A stretch of DNA of 60,000 nucleotides from positions 14,161,167 through 14,221,166 of the forward strand of contig NC_087074.1 of the NCBI RefSeq assembly GCF_026151205.1. The letters are read 5' to 3'. Below, piece after piece: positions 1 to 11,300 of the stretch; position 1 is the first letter of the stretch, and the number at the start of each line of letters is the position of its first letter. A program made the translations under genes and the position numbers. The DNA comes from Bolinopsis microptera (Eukaryota; Ctenophora; Tentaculata; Lobata; Bolinopsidae). Under the pieces are notes generated by a model. The model was given only the letters and a program-made list of their open reading frames with translations, searched no databases and was not told the origin of the DNA.

Positions 1-586
1 CAATCCTACAGTATCCTCTCATCCCACGGCGGATTTATTATTGACCCACGGGAAGGTCTTGTAGACATGAAGGTATGGACAATAATGATTGTGGTTCATG
101 GCATGATTTCATGTAACTCGTTAGTTTCATATAAACGTACCTCCCCTTTACATTGGGCGATCGTCGATAGAATTGAGCCGTTAATTTTCAAGTACAGCTG
201 ATTTTCAGTTATGTTTTTACGTTAACTCTGTGGTGCAACGTTGTTAAATACTGACATGGACATTAACTTTTGAACACAACACTCACTAACTCTCCCTAAA
301 TTTTACAGGGAAAGGAAAGCAACAAACATACTGGTTACAAGGAGTAGAAAAAGATCTTAACATAGACAACCCTCGTCATTTCACCGACAGGACTGCTCTT
401 CAGAAGAGAGAGAGTAACGCTGTGACTACTCATGCTACGAATCTTGTTTACACAGTTGATTCTAACAGCAAGAAAAACACTGTCAAATCATCTTCGTCAC
501 CAAATGACATGGTGAATTATAACAATCTCAACCACGTTGACTCCAAGAACCACAAGGTTCATTTGAATAACAAAGAATTCCAGTGA
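1..586 (+). CDS. Class III nucleotide (probably guanylate) cyclase, 3' end of gene
   Basis: Only the last two exons are in the window. Positions 1-72 read SYSILSSHGGFIIDPREG followed by LVDMK, then a GTATGG donor. From 309, after TTTTACAG, the sequence reads GKGKQQTYWLQG and continues to a TGA at 584-586. The pair ...G.VxxKGKGxxxTYWL is the end of the catalytic domain of receptor-type guanylate/adenylate cyclases, which make cGMP or cAMP. About 80 residues of Ser/Asn/Lys-rich tail follow, as in many receptor cyclases. The exon 1 donor leaves phase 0, whereas the TYWL frame of exon 2 needs one more base, so the obvious splice would shift the frame by one. Either another donor is used, or the gene or assembly has an indel. 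The family is clear; cGMP versus cAMP is not. Confidence 0.7.
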
Positions 587-1368
587 AGCTGAGTTTCTTG
601 TATCGACATTCGAAATGATGAGATTGCGTTATAAACTCTATGAAATGAAGAATCAAGAAAGAAGTGTGATCCCAATCATGAAAGTGATGTGGAACCAATA
701 AATGATTGGTGGAGTTGGAGGAAAAGAAGAAGTTAATCACAACTTGAATATTTCGCGACTTTGTTCTTGCAACTAATTACACACTCCATTCTCAAATACC
801 AAGAAGTGTAAAAATATTGGGCAGAACGCTCGCGGCATCTCGTGATATGTATAATGTACGTGTGGCACACTGACACTGTGCATTTTCGAGGCCACAAATT
901 ATACTGAATAATCCAAATTCATAAGCGATCAGATTCCGATATATTGGAATTGTTGAACGTTTTCAGTTTCAGCTTCTGCCTTCCAAATATAAATCTATTT
1001 TTACCCCTATTCTATTAATTCGAAGCCCACGGTCGTTTCGTGCCTGTCTAAGTTTTTATCAAGTTTTACAGATCTTTTACATTTAAGTACAATGACGTAA
1101 AATACTCTTGAGTTGAATTTGGTGTTGTAAATATATTTGAGTGATTCATATATTCATGTATATGTTAGGCTTTAGCTTTAATTTGAAACTTGACAAACGT
1201 TTTAACTGCAATTGTTTGAATTTTTATAAAAATATCTCTAAACAATTTTAGACATTTGAGAAACACTCAAAACAATAATTTCATCATGTTTAGATACTGG
1301 CAATAAACATTATGCAAAGTCTATCACCACTATTAACACAGCCATTTAAAAATATATTCGTCTTAATA
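587..1368. other. Intergenic, no gene seen
   Basis: AT-rich DNA between the cyclase stop and the convergent GPCR stop. No ORF with family character, no repeat seen elsewhere in the window, and no convincing RNA structure. It should hold the 3' UTRs of both flanking genes. Confidence 0.5.
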
Positions 1369-3009
1369 CTAACCATGCAGACTATTTAAAATCTTGGAAC
1401 CCTTCTCAACAATTTTGGAACTTTTACCAAAACTCTTCAGTTTATTCCTGAGGTTATTCCCTCTCGTGATATGAATACAAGGCGTAGAACAGCTACTCAG
1501 GTTGATCAGCAAGATAGCCGTTGTCATGGTGAGAATTATCGTATCCCCGTCGCTAAGTGACAAAATATACCAGGAGGGGTTAATCGTGGCAAGGAATCCA
1601 CAGAAGAAGAAAAAACACCACAGCGAGTAGCAGAGGACGAATGTTGTACCGATCACGATCAAGGTGACAAAGGCGTGGGACTGGCTGTTGACTGCTTTCT
1701 TCCTCCATGAAATTGAGAGTTGTTTTGTGGATTTGTCTTTCTGAAACCTCTTTGTGAATTTGTTCACAAGTTGTCTTGAGAGGCCAGGTTTGGGTGGTAA
1801 TGCTGTTTGTGGTGCTGTCTGCTCGATGAGCTCGGAGATTAAAACAGAAGAGTCTTTCCTAATTTTACGGGCCGGTATCAGGATATCATTGTCCTGGTTT
1901 ATACCATTGACTGAATTTGAAGTAAGACTAACAAAAGTATCATTTAATCCGCCATATTGATTAAAATCTTCATCTGTGCACTGATCTTCTTGGCGCATGG
2001 TCAGGGATGTATGTGACTGAGAAACTTTGGCCTGGATTTCTTTACAAACGTCTTCATCCTGCTCATGAAGAGTTTCTGAAAGATGTAAGAAAGCGTTTCT
2101 AGACTTTATCTTTCTCATTGTTTGATAAATTACACCATCATTTTTGTCCTTGAGTTTTGTTGACTCCTGAGACCTGAAAGAGCGTCGCAACTTCTGTTTC
2201 GAGTCCAACATGTTCTTCATAGCCTGAGCAAAGCCTTCACTTATCTCAACCATGTCAGCCAAACTTACTCTTACTTTATCCCGATTCTTACTGTTCCTTG
2301 AAAAGTAAACTATCAAGACGGTCAGGCAAATGAACGTGAAGGTAACTGGAAGAAATATGGGCAAAACCACCAGGAAGAAAAACAAAACACTCCTCCAATC
2401 CTTGCCGACATTACCAGCACCCAGACCCAGATCATCCAGTGTCCACGTACACAGAGTTACATAGTCATTGTAACGGTAAGATTTCCCGAGCATAAACACC
2501 ATTGTGGACATGAGAATGGAGATAGTCCAAGTGATCCCTAAAACTAAATTGATCCTGAACTTGGTGAACCATATTGCATGTTTGAAAGGTCTGACTATCG
2601 CAACACATCTCACAAAACTGATCAGGGCAAAGATGTTGCAAGACTGTCTGCTGCAAATGTTGAAGAAGACCCCGCTAATGGTACACATTGTTCTGAATGG
2701 CTCGTCCAAAAACTCGTGGGTTTTGTTGAGGAAAGCAAAGCCGTTGAAGGACAGTACGAAGAGAGAAGTCATGAGATCACAAGAGCCGAGATGAAGGAAC
2801 ATTGCTGTGCTGATAAGCAATTTCCTCCCTTTTTTACAGAGTTGGAAATCCAGGAATATGGTCATAGCGAGGATGTTTGTGAAGGTGCCGAGAAGGGAAA
2901 GGAAGATGTACGAATAGCCACAAAACTGTTCGAATCTGATAATGGTTGCTGAGGTGTGGTTCGCGTGCTCCGGTAGCGAGATCATCTGCTCAGATCTTGT
3001 TTTACTCAT
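1369..3009 (-). CDS. Rhodopsin-like (class A) GPCR with a very long third intracellular loop
   Basis: A single-exon frame of 546 residues from the ATG at 3009 to TAG at 1369-1371; the open frame extends five codons upstream, but without an ATG. Seven hydrophobic segments are visible: TM1 near GYSYIFLSLLGTFTNILAM, TM2 near LHLGSCDLMTSLFVLSF, TM3 ending in FVRCVAIVRPF, TM4 near LVLGITWTISILMS, TM5 near FFFLVVLPIFLPVTFTFICL, TM6 near FVTLIVIGTTFVLCYSLWCF and TM7 near TAILLINLSSCSTPCIHI. The N-terminus has an NHT glycosylation site. The TM3 motif is VRC instead of DRY, TM6 has CYSLW instead of CWxP, and TM7 lacks NPxxY. Loop 3 is about 205 residues, charged and Ser-rich, where most class A receptors have 20-60. 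The ligand is unknown. It would act at the plasma membrane. Confidence 0.85.
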   Translation of the reverse strand: MSKTRSEQMISLPEHANHTSATIIRFEQFCGYSYIFLSLLGTFTNILAMTIFLDFQLCKKGRKLLISTAMFLHLGSCDLMTSLFVLSFNGFAFLNKTHEFLDEPFRTMCTISGVFFNICSRQSCNIFALISFVRCVAIVRPFKHAIWFTKFRINLVLGITWTISILMSTMVFMLGKSYRYNDYVTLCTWTLDDLGLGAGNVGKDWRSVLFFFLVVLPIFLPVTFTFICLTVLIVYFSRNSKNRDKVRVSLADMVEISEGFAQAMKNMLDSKQKLRRSFRSQESTKLKDKNDGVIYQTMRKIKSRNAFLHLSETLHEQDEDVCKEIQAKVSQSHTSLTMRQEDQCTDEDFNQYGGLNDTFVSLTSNSVNGINQDNDILIPARKIRKDSSVLISELIEQTAPQTALPPKPGLSRQLVNKFTKRFQKDKSTKQLSISWRKKAVNSQSHAFVTLIVIGTTFVLCYSLWCFFFFCGFLATINPSWYILSLSDGDTIILTMTTAILLINLSSCSTPCIHITRGNNLRNKLKSFGKSSKIVEKGSKILNSLHG

Positions 3010-3612
3010 CGCTACGGTGACCAAATGTGAGTAATGGTACCACGTGTCTCAAATATTGTACGAAATTGAGGATACACTTGGAGTTGTAGGCAATGCTGGA
3101 GGAAATTATTACCAGTAATTATTACCAAATAACGCGTAAATTTAAAGGCTATAGTCACGAAACTAACACTAACACAGATATTGATATGATGTGTGGATCA
3201 TGCGATTGCTCAGCAATTAATAATATTAATGTAACCGACCAACGTGACACATTCCCCCCAGTAACGAGTTAATTGGTAGTTCCGCTTGTGCTCATGGTCG
3301 TCAATATCTTGCATATGTTTTACTGTAACTGGTAACGAAGTATTAGGCAGGGATATTATACACGTTTAAAGGTTTAACGTTAATAACAGGCTTATTCACA
3401 ATGCATACTGACAAGTTTAACGCGAACGAAGCTAAGTCGAAAGCTGAAAAACATTTCGTGACTACTCGAACAAAACCAGTACCAAAGTACCTCCCGAACA
3501 TGGTACAACATGGAGTTAAGTGAAGCTAGTTCCTGGTAGGACCATGTGTTTAATTGGAAGCTGGGTGGTAGATGCTACTTTATTAGTTTAAAGATATTTG
3601 ATGTGGCCGAAG
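3010..3612. other. Intergenic upstream of the GPCR
   Basis: About 600 bp that should contain the promoter and 5' UTR of the minus-strand GPCR. No TATA box or ORF stands out with confidence. Confidence 0.4.
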
Positions 3613-3618
3613 ACAATG

Positions 3619-3890
3619 AGGCATCATGTAGCCTCCAGGCTCGACAAACCCCGTTTGTCGGGGTTTGTCGAGGGGTTTTGCCTTGGGCCCACCGGCTACA
3701 TGAGGCCTTCTTGTGTAGTGTTTTTCCACGTAAAGCTTGATGACTCCGTCTCGGCTTTTTGTTGGGAGACTCAAAAAAAGAAAAAAAAGAAAAAAAAGCC
3801 TCCAGGCTCGAAAAACCCCGACACACCCGACAAACCCCGACGTGTCGAGATATGTCGTATCATGTCGGACCCACCGGCTACATGATGCCT
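3619..3890. mobile_element. 272-bp MITE-like element with 15-bp terminal inverted repeats and 6-bp TSD
   Basis: The element starts AGGCATCATGTAGCC and ends with its exact complement GGCTACATGATGCCT. It is flanked by the direct repeat ACAATG at 3613-3618 and 3891-3896. Internally there are two related halves, each opening with GCCTCCAGGCTCG and closing with CCCACCGGCTACATGA, separated by an A-rich run with scattered G at 3774-3797. The first half holds a near-perfect hairpin at about 3641-3669 (CGACAAACCCCG, five-base loop, CGGGGTTTGTCG). There is no coding capacity, so it would be mobilised by a transposase elsewhere. Confidence 0.75.
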
Positions 3891-3896
3891 ACAATG

Positions 3897-4561
3897 GCGA
3901 TCTGAAAAATTGTAACTTTTTGCGACTAAAACTATGTTGAAAACAAATAAAAGTTTATCTTGGATTTTTTAAACGTATCAGATAGAAAATATACATTGTA
4001 CAAACTTAAACTATAATTCGGAACAACAAAAATCGACCAAACCACAAACACTCATCACATCAATGTATCAAAACTAGAATTTTTCATTGCGGACAGACCT
4101 GATCATCACAATTCATTATTCAAGGTCTGTGCCAAACAAGTATCAGAATGGTTCAATGTTATAATTTTGTCTCTGCATCTATTAAAAATAACATGGGACT
4201 TGGGTCAGTCACATGTTTGACACAGGTTTCAACATTGAATTTCGTTTTTATTAAACATAAAAAAAACCATTCTAATATAAAAACTAAACTACAATGACCA
4301 CTTGAAGTTACTGCCCAACATTCCATTATTATAAGCTCCACACTGAACGTTCGATAATTGTTAAACTACTTTATCAAGCCCGGTAGCGCAATAATAAGTT
4401 AACCGAAAACCCAACCACCATTATAAAATTCAATACTGTATACTAAAAGTCTCAAACAAAAGAGCATACTTGAAATACATTACTAGCTTATTTCCCAATA
4501 CATCATATGTATAATCAAGTGTAAGGATCACAAAAATCCCGATAACAATATCCCCCAAAAT
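3897..4561. other. Intergenic, downstream of the aminotransferase
   Basis: AT-rich, without a credible ORF. It should include the 3' UTR and polyadenylation site of the minus-strand alanine aminotransferase gene. Confidence 0.45.
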
Positions 4562-5316
4562 CTATCCGTATTTCTCTCTGAACTCAACATGAAACTTAGC
4601 CAGTTTCTCCAGGAAAACTACCAGCTGTTCCATTGGAGGAAGGATCGTCATCCTGAAGTGGAAGGTACCAGGGTACTGCCAGAATCCACTGCCAGGAACC
4701 ACGCAGATACCCGTGTTTTCTAGAAGCTCCAAACAGTAGAAGAAGTCTGGAGTTACGCCCTTGCTTTCCGCGAGCTCGATAGCTTTCTTGGGGATTTCGA
4801 TGCGAGGGAATGCGTACATGGCGCCCTGGAGATTATTGCAGACAATGCCAGGAATCTCGTTCAGTTTCTCGTGAACCAGGATGGACCGCTCTTTGAGGGA
4901 CGCCAGAACTCCTTCGGTTTCAGATTTGTACAGTTCAGCGGCGTCACCAGAGGGAGCCTTAACCATACAGCTGATAGCAACTTGACCGGAAGTAGAGGAA
5001 CACAGAGAAGCAGAGATAAGCTTCTGCAGCATCACTTTCACTTCCGGGTCGAAGTTGGTCATCTCACAATAGCCTCCCCTCAGTCCACACTCTCCCATAA
5101 AACCCTTGGAGACCGAATGGAAAGATGCCAGCGGTTGAGAATCGTACTCAGGTCCCAGAGACCGCAGGACCTTCTTGAAGGACACAAACTGATCGTCGTC
5201 ACCCCAGATGTTGGTCTGGTAAACTTCGTCAGCCATTATCAGGAGGTCATGTTTGTGGGCGAACTTGATGATGTCTACTATGTTCTCTGGAGGAATGTTC
5301 TGGCCCGTGGGGTTGC
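4562..5316 (-). CDS. GPT: Alanine aminotransferase exon 7 (catalytic C-terminal half)
   Basis: This exon encodes the last 250 residues, entering after a TTTCAG acceptor at 5317-5318 and ending at TAG 4562-4564. It contains GNPTG, ADEVYQ, the PLP lysine in SVSKGFMGE, and the conserved ends [12 protein letters not shown] and [10 protein letters not shown]. The latter carries the arginine that binds the substrate carboxylate in this fold family. Confidence 0.93.
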
Positions 5317-8300
5317 CTGAAATTATTAAGCCGTCAGGTATTTTAGAAAATTGTTAGATTTCGGAGATAAAATATTTGATTCTGAAATAAAAGTAATGAA
5401 AATGTTATGAGAGCAATTAGGCCGGGATTCAAGAACGATCACTGATTACGACGAGAGTACTAAAACCATCCATATCTCCATGCATTGCATTGGTTGGAAC
5501 TTTTAGTACATTACATTTCTAAATTCGTTTCTGATAAGAATTGTTGACAGATGGTCACCATGTTATCCAGCTGCCATTCAGCAGAACTTGGCAACAGTAA
5601 TGATGGATGATGATTAATCACTCTACACTCGACTGTCACGTGACTTTTTAAACACGTTTTCTTGGTGGTCCTGAATTACTATTCGAAATCCTAGCCCCCT
5701 AATCTGATCCCAACCCTAACCCTAACCCAATCTCTAACAAAAGCATATGCTGAAACCCTAACCCTAACGAGAAATTAGACCTACTTCCTTAAATGGTCAT
5801 ATCACGTGATCGACTGTTGGGGGCTCTTTTAGAAAAATATCGAAGATCGACTGTAGAGTGATTTATAGCACGCTTGACGCTCGAGTAATGATATTCATAT
5901 ACAAATATAGCTAAAATCATGTATCAAAAGTTGTCTAAAATTTTTACAAATCTCTGATTCATCTTCTTTCCGCAACAACAGAATCGTTCGATCCACGTAT
6001 GCAGTGGTTAAATTTAAGTCACGATTGTTAAATTAATCACGATCGTTATTACGAATTATACACGTACGTACGTAACGTACGTGCGCGCGCGCGTTTCGAA
6101 CGTGACTACGGTTTGACACGCGCGGTGAGCCGCGCACTTTTGTTGGATTTGAACTATACGAAAATCAAATTATGAATCGAGCGCTACTAGGGCGCTCACT
6201 TAGCGCTTAGTTACCAGCCAACTTTACTTGTTATGATTTGTACCTCTTAGTGTGACCTGGATCAGAATATTTTCTTCGACTTCAGTTTTCAAAAGTGAGA
6301 GTGCTTGGATCGAATATAGATATATCTCTGTAAGAGTGTATAAGATGTTACAACTTACACACGTGCGCCGCACGTCGTGCGGTAATCGGTATCATGTCAC
6401 CAAGTGACTTGTCTATTGTCGTTACCAATGGCCACACTATTCACCTAATACCGTAATCTGCTTGACAGCTCGATCGAATTAAATGATTGCATTTGTTGTT
6501 ATAAAGAACGAAATTAAGCACATTCATATCGATTATCACATTAGTGAGAACATGAGTGGAAGCAGGACAGAAATGTTCGCAGGGTTAACTGTAACACGAC
6601 AGTTAAGACCACTTGGTTCCGATGGCTTCCGCAGGAGATGTTGGTTGTAAGTTATTATACATCGAACTTGTTTGTTTCCTCTTACCTACATTTTTGCTGA
6701 CTCGACCTGCAATCTGCACGAGTTGTAAGTGAAATTATATAAATCTTCTAATTGTAGGTATATTAAAGTATATTAAAATGTAGGATTTTTTCCGATTTTG
6801 ACCCGGGGATATACTTTAATATACTTTAATATGGTTGGCCCCCCCCCCCCAAATTTTACTCTTCAGGCACATGAGAGCCAGGTTCCCTACTCTCGAAGCG
6901 GTTCCCGAAATAAAACGAGCTGTGGCACGTTTCTGCCATATCGAGGGTAAATAAGTTTTTATCACTTGCCATTGCCTCACTTCTTATTAGGAACTAGAGA
7001 AGTTCTCGCAAAACATCATTATATATGAAACATTTGACACGGAGTTGTAGAGTGAGCTATGTGCCTCGCCAGGGCTAAAGTAGTGAATGACCTTGCTGTA
7101 CGGCAAGTTAAACAAGGATCTGAAACTACTAGGTTCCGTACAGGCTCAACTCTACACCCGTGCCAATATGTTCATATGAAAGCCTCTTGATTTATACTAA
7201 TAATTCTTTAATTCTTTTGCTCGCTTTCTTTTCACCCTTCCCCCTCTCTCGATATTTCATCAATTATCACATCCCAACATTTGAAATGTTTTCAAGTAAA
7301 GTTTAGCCTCAAGAACTTAACCTTCACGGACATTATAGTAACAAAATGCTTTGCCCGTGTGTTCTCTGTCAACAAGAGAATGAATTGTCCGACCGTACGG
7401 TAAAGGAACATCTGCTCTCATTCGGTCACATGAAGAAAACACTGTTGGCTGATTTTATCAAACATACCGATCCGGGAGACAAACTTTTTCACCACGTGCT
7501 GAGGTAATTTACTAATAAGACACAGGCTGTCTGCATCTTTGACTATAAAACATCATCAGTCGTAACTTGAGTAGGATCAGAGTGGGTTGAGTGTAGCACT
7601 TTAAAAGGATATTTAAGAGCTGAACTTGTGAATATTAAACATCTGAAGGTGATCATCCGTGTAATCCTGCAGGTCGTTACTAGATAAGTGCTTTGAAGAG
7701 GGAGCAACCTTTGAGGTGAAGGGTTCACAGGGAAAACCCCTCCTCATCACCACTATCATTAAGCCGCACAAGGAAATAAAAACTCCTGCTGACAGTGTTA
7801 AAAGGAAGCACACTCATGTCTTCAAGGATATAGTAGAGAGCCAGGTATCCTGAATAACGTTATCGGTAATAAGTTAAACTGTATATCACTTCCGCAGTTT
7901 GCCATCATAGCCATACTGAAACTGAACGAATCCCTACAGGCAATTTAGTTCAATCAACATGAATATTTGCAGGCTGAGTCAAGCTGTTCAAAATCTAATG
8001 ACTCTGATATCGAATCAGTGACCAAACGGATCCGAACTGCGGAGTTAACATCACTCTCTAAAGAGCAGCGGAGTATGTACAGGCGTTGGCTGGCGTTGAC
8101 TGTAAGAAACGAATTGATGCTCTTCATGTTGCTATGTTCAAAGCTGAATGTAAGTTGTTAAGAACGATACAAATTGTCATTATCATTACAACTTAGCGGG
8201 TGGAAAAGTTAATTCTTAGTGTGCAATAGATTTCATCGCAATAAATTAAATGCTGACTCAATTTTTAGCTAACACGGGGACAGCCAATGTACGAAACAAC

Positions 8301-11300
8301 CTGCGGCCACTGCTAAAAAAATATGATATAAAAATGGAATCAGAGAAGGAAATCAAGTCAATGGAAGAATTATACACCGTGAGTGCTCAGTTGAACTCAA
8401 AACCAATTATATATCATTTTGGTGTCATGGCGTACTAGCATATAGCATAGCACAACCCAGATTTTGAAATATAGAATATATTGTACATCAAAAATTAACA
8501 TCATTCATGTTTTAAGGTGAACTATATGAGTGCAATGGTTTCTCTTTCCCATAAAGCTGCAGCACATGATAAAAATGAAACTAAAAGTGGTGAGCTGTTA
8601 GCAAGACGTACCCCAGTAGCCTACTGTGATGGACAGGAACTGCTAACCAAAACACTTATAACCTTGAAGAATACCGGTATTTCAAATTTCTAGAGATTAT
8701 AGAGCTGTTTACAAAAAATTAATTTGATTTATATAGGTCAAGGTGGGCAGTTCTTTTAGCGGTTTTTATCACATAGTTCATTAACAGCCAGCTGAATTCT
8801 ATATATTCCAGGCCAGTTAGATGTGGGAACTGACAAAACTATACATGTTAAGCTGTTTGTAGACGCAGACACGAGCTCCACTAAAGTGGCAGTCAATGTG
8901 CTAAACCAGCCTTCGTGTAACAGCTCGTATGCCCACCCAATGCTGGTGTACACCGAAGCTCCGGACCATCGCAGGAACATGGAGGTCATATTTAAGGTAT
9001 TTCTTCATGAAATCTAGACTTCAACTTGAGCTTATTTGTATTAACAGCTTACACTTTAAAAACTGGACAGGCATGAGACAGATAACATTACAGGTGGTTA
9101 ACCGGGACCTACCACAGCTCAAGAACTTTGTCTTCTGTGGAGCACATGTGAAGATGATTCTCTGTGCAGACACAAAGGCACTGTGGGCTATGCTGGGTAT
9201 GGGCAGCAATGGGACGTTCCCCTGTCCACTGTGCGAGGTACATAAAGACCTGATGCAAGTACCCAGAAGCCAGAGAGCTCTCTGCAAGCCCCGAACTTTT
9301 GCGGGAATTATGCAGAACTTTGATGCTAATATGAGGTACTTATAAACTTATAATACCAGTCATTAACTCGCTGATTGCAGCTCCTTCATTTCACAAAGTA
9401 CAAACATTTATCTCGATGTATATTGTATACCATGTATGTATTTCGATAGATGTATACCATTTCTGTAAACTGTTAGTATCGAGTTTTTCCACATCAGAAT
9501 GACTCAGTGTAACCCGAGATCCCAAGCCCAGTTTATGAATGTTGCTTCACGACCCATCACAGACTGTTTCGGGGAGGATTCTGATTATCTCATAAACTGG
9601 GTCGCTGTTCCGTTCTTTGCACATAGTAAGTGATCGAAGCTCACAGTTTTTTATTCGAACACCGCTCATGCTGTTCCTGATATGTGGCAAATAGAACTAG
9701 GTACTAGAATTATTGACTGATTGTCATGACTCTTGATACTTCCTTTAGAACATCAAAGTCGGGACTTTTCTGTGGACAGAGTACGGTAAACTGTGCGAGG
9801 AGATAGACTTTGTACTCGCTTGCAATGTGGCAGACGGGTTTCTTCCCAACAGCTACAGCAGTACGACAGACTTTGGAGCCATGATTCTGCGCATCGAACA
9901 AGGTAATGTAGATTCATCGATGAATGTATCACTTCATTATTGAAAAATTGGAGGCTTTGCAAACTGATATATAATGAGTTGAAGAAAATAAGTGTGGCAC
10001 TGTACATTTTAGGTAACCGTGTGGCCTCGAAGTGCAACAGTGGGCCCCTTTCCTCGAAGTATGAGCAATATTTGAGGGGCATCAATGTCACTCCTGAGGC
10101 ATACCATGGTGTGTCCCTGACCGGCGTGAGAGCAGGATATTTGGTTAAAGCCAATCACACTCAATTTTGGACAGACCACTTCTATAAAAACGAGTAAGTT
10201 CTGTGAGATCAGTGCGATTTAACTCATGTTACTAATGGTTGTCGTTTATAGTGAAATAACTACCACTTTTTACTTGTGATTGAAGGCTAAAATTCTGTAT
10301 TGATAACGAGCTTCTGTGACTGACCGATTCTGTGTTGACAGGAAGATAAGACCACAGGACAAGCTGCACTTTCAGCAACGGCTCCTTGCACTGGATCGCA
10401 TTAAGTCCTCGTATAGAGATCTCTTAGTTCTCGGTGGCAAAAGTGGGAAAGTGAAGAGTCCCCGTGAGATCGAAACTCTTGTCAAGGCCAGGGACCTCTT
10501 CTTGCAGAGTACCGAAAGTTTGGTCAGTCCACATCGGTGAAGGTATTGTTGTTATCTCTTATAGCTTTACCTGTTGTCTCCAACCCCTAAATAGCCTGGA
10601 AGAAAGTTATTTTCATGACATATTTATAAGAAACTCCGGCCCAACCGAACTCTTAAAATTGCAACATCATTTCAACACCACCTCCACCAGATACATCTCC
10701 TTGAAGACCACTTTTTGGAGCAGATACAGCTCTGGGGGATGTTTTCTGGATCTTTCAATGAGCAAGGTGGTGAGAGTACTCACTCCCTTTTTAAGAATCA
10801 CGAACACATGACAAGTAAGAAATAACTTGGGCTTTTAGAATTAATTGAGTTTGAGATCAAATTTTGATTTCCACACGTTGAATAGTAGTGTGTAAGGGGT
10901 CGTTCATATATTACTTAACCATCGAAGGTGAGGGGGAGTACATAATATGTGGACGACCACCACTTTAATACAGAAATGTAAGCAACATAAATTTTCAGAC
11001 CATGTTCGTAATGACGAAGACCGAGTTGTGAAAAAGTGCGAGCTAGCAACACGGAAATACCTGTTGAAAGTGAAATCCAAGCTGTGTGACTGAAATGGGT
11101 CAATCATGATGGATTTAGTGTTTGGGACAATCTGCTATATGCCTAAAATTGAAAGATTGTTAATTTGGTGATGCTTCACCCTCTGTTCATATTTTCTACT
11201 TGATCAATAATGATATTCGCCACATATTATGTAAAACGCCGCTTATGTTTTGCCATTAAAATTTTTTCGTTATAGTAGTGACTGCGACTGAAACCGCGCA

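Noticed and set aside
4871-5320. 149-residue plus-strand ORF
   Set aside because: Antisense shadow of the conserved last exon of alanine aminotransferase.
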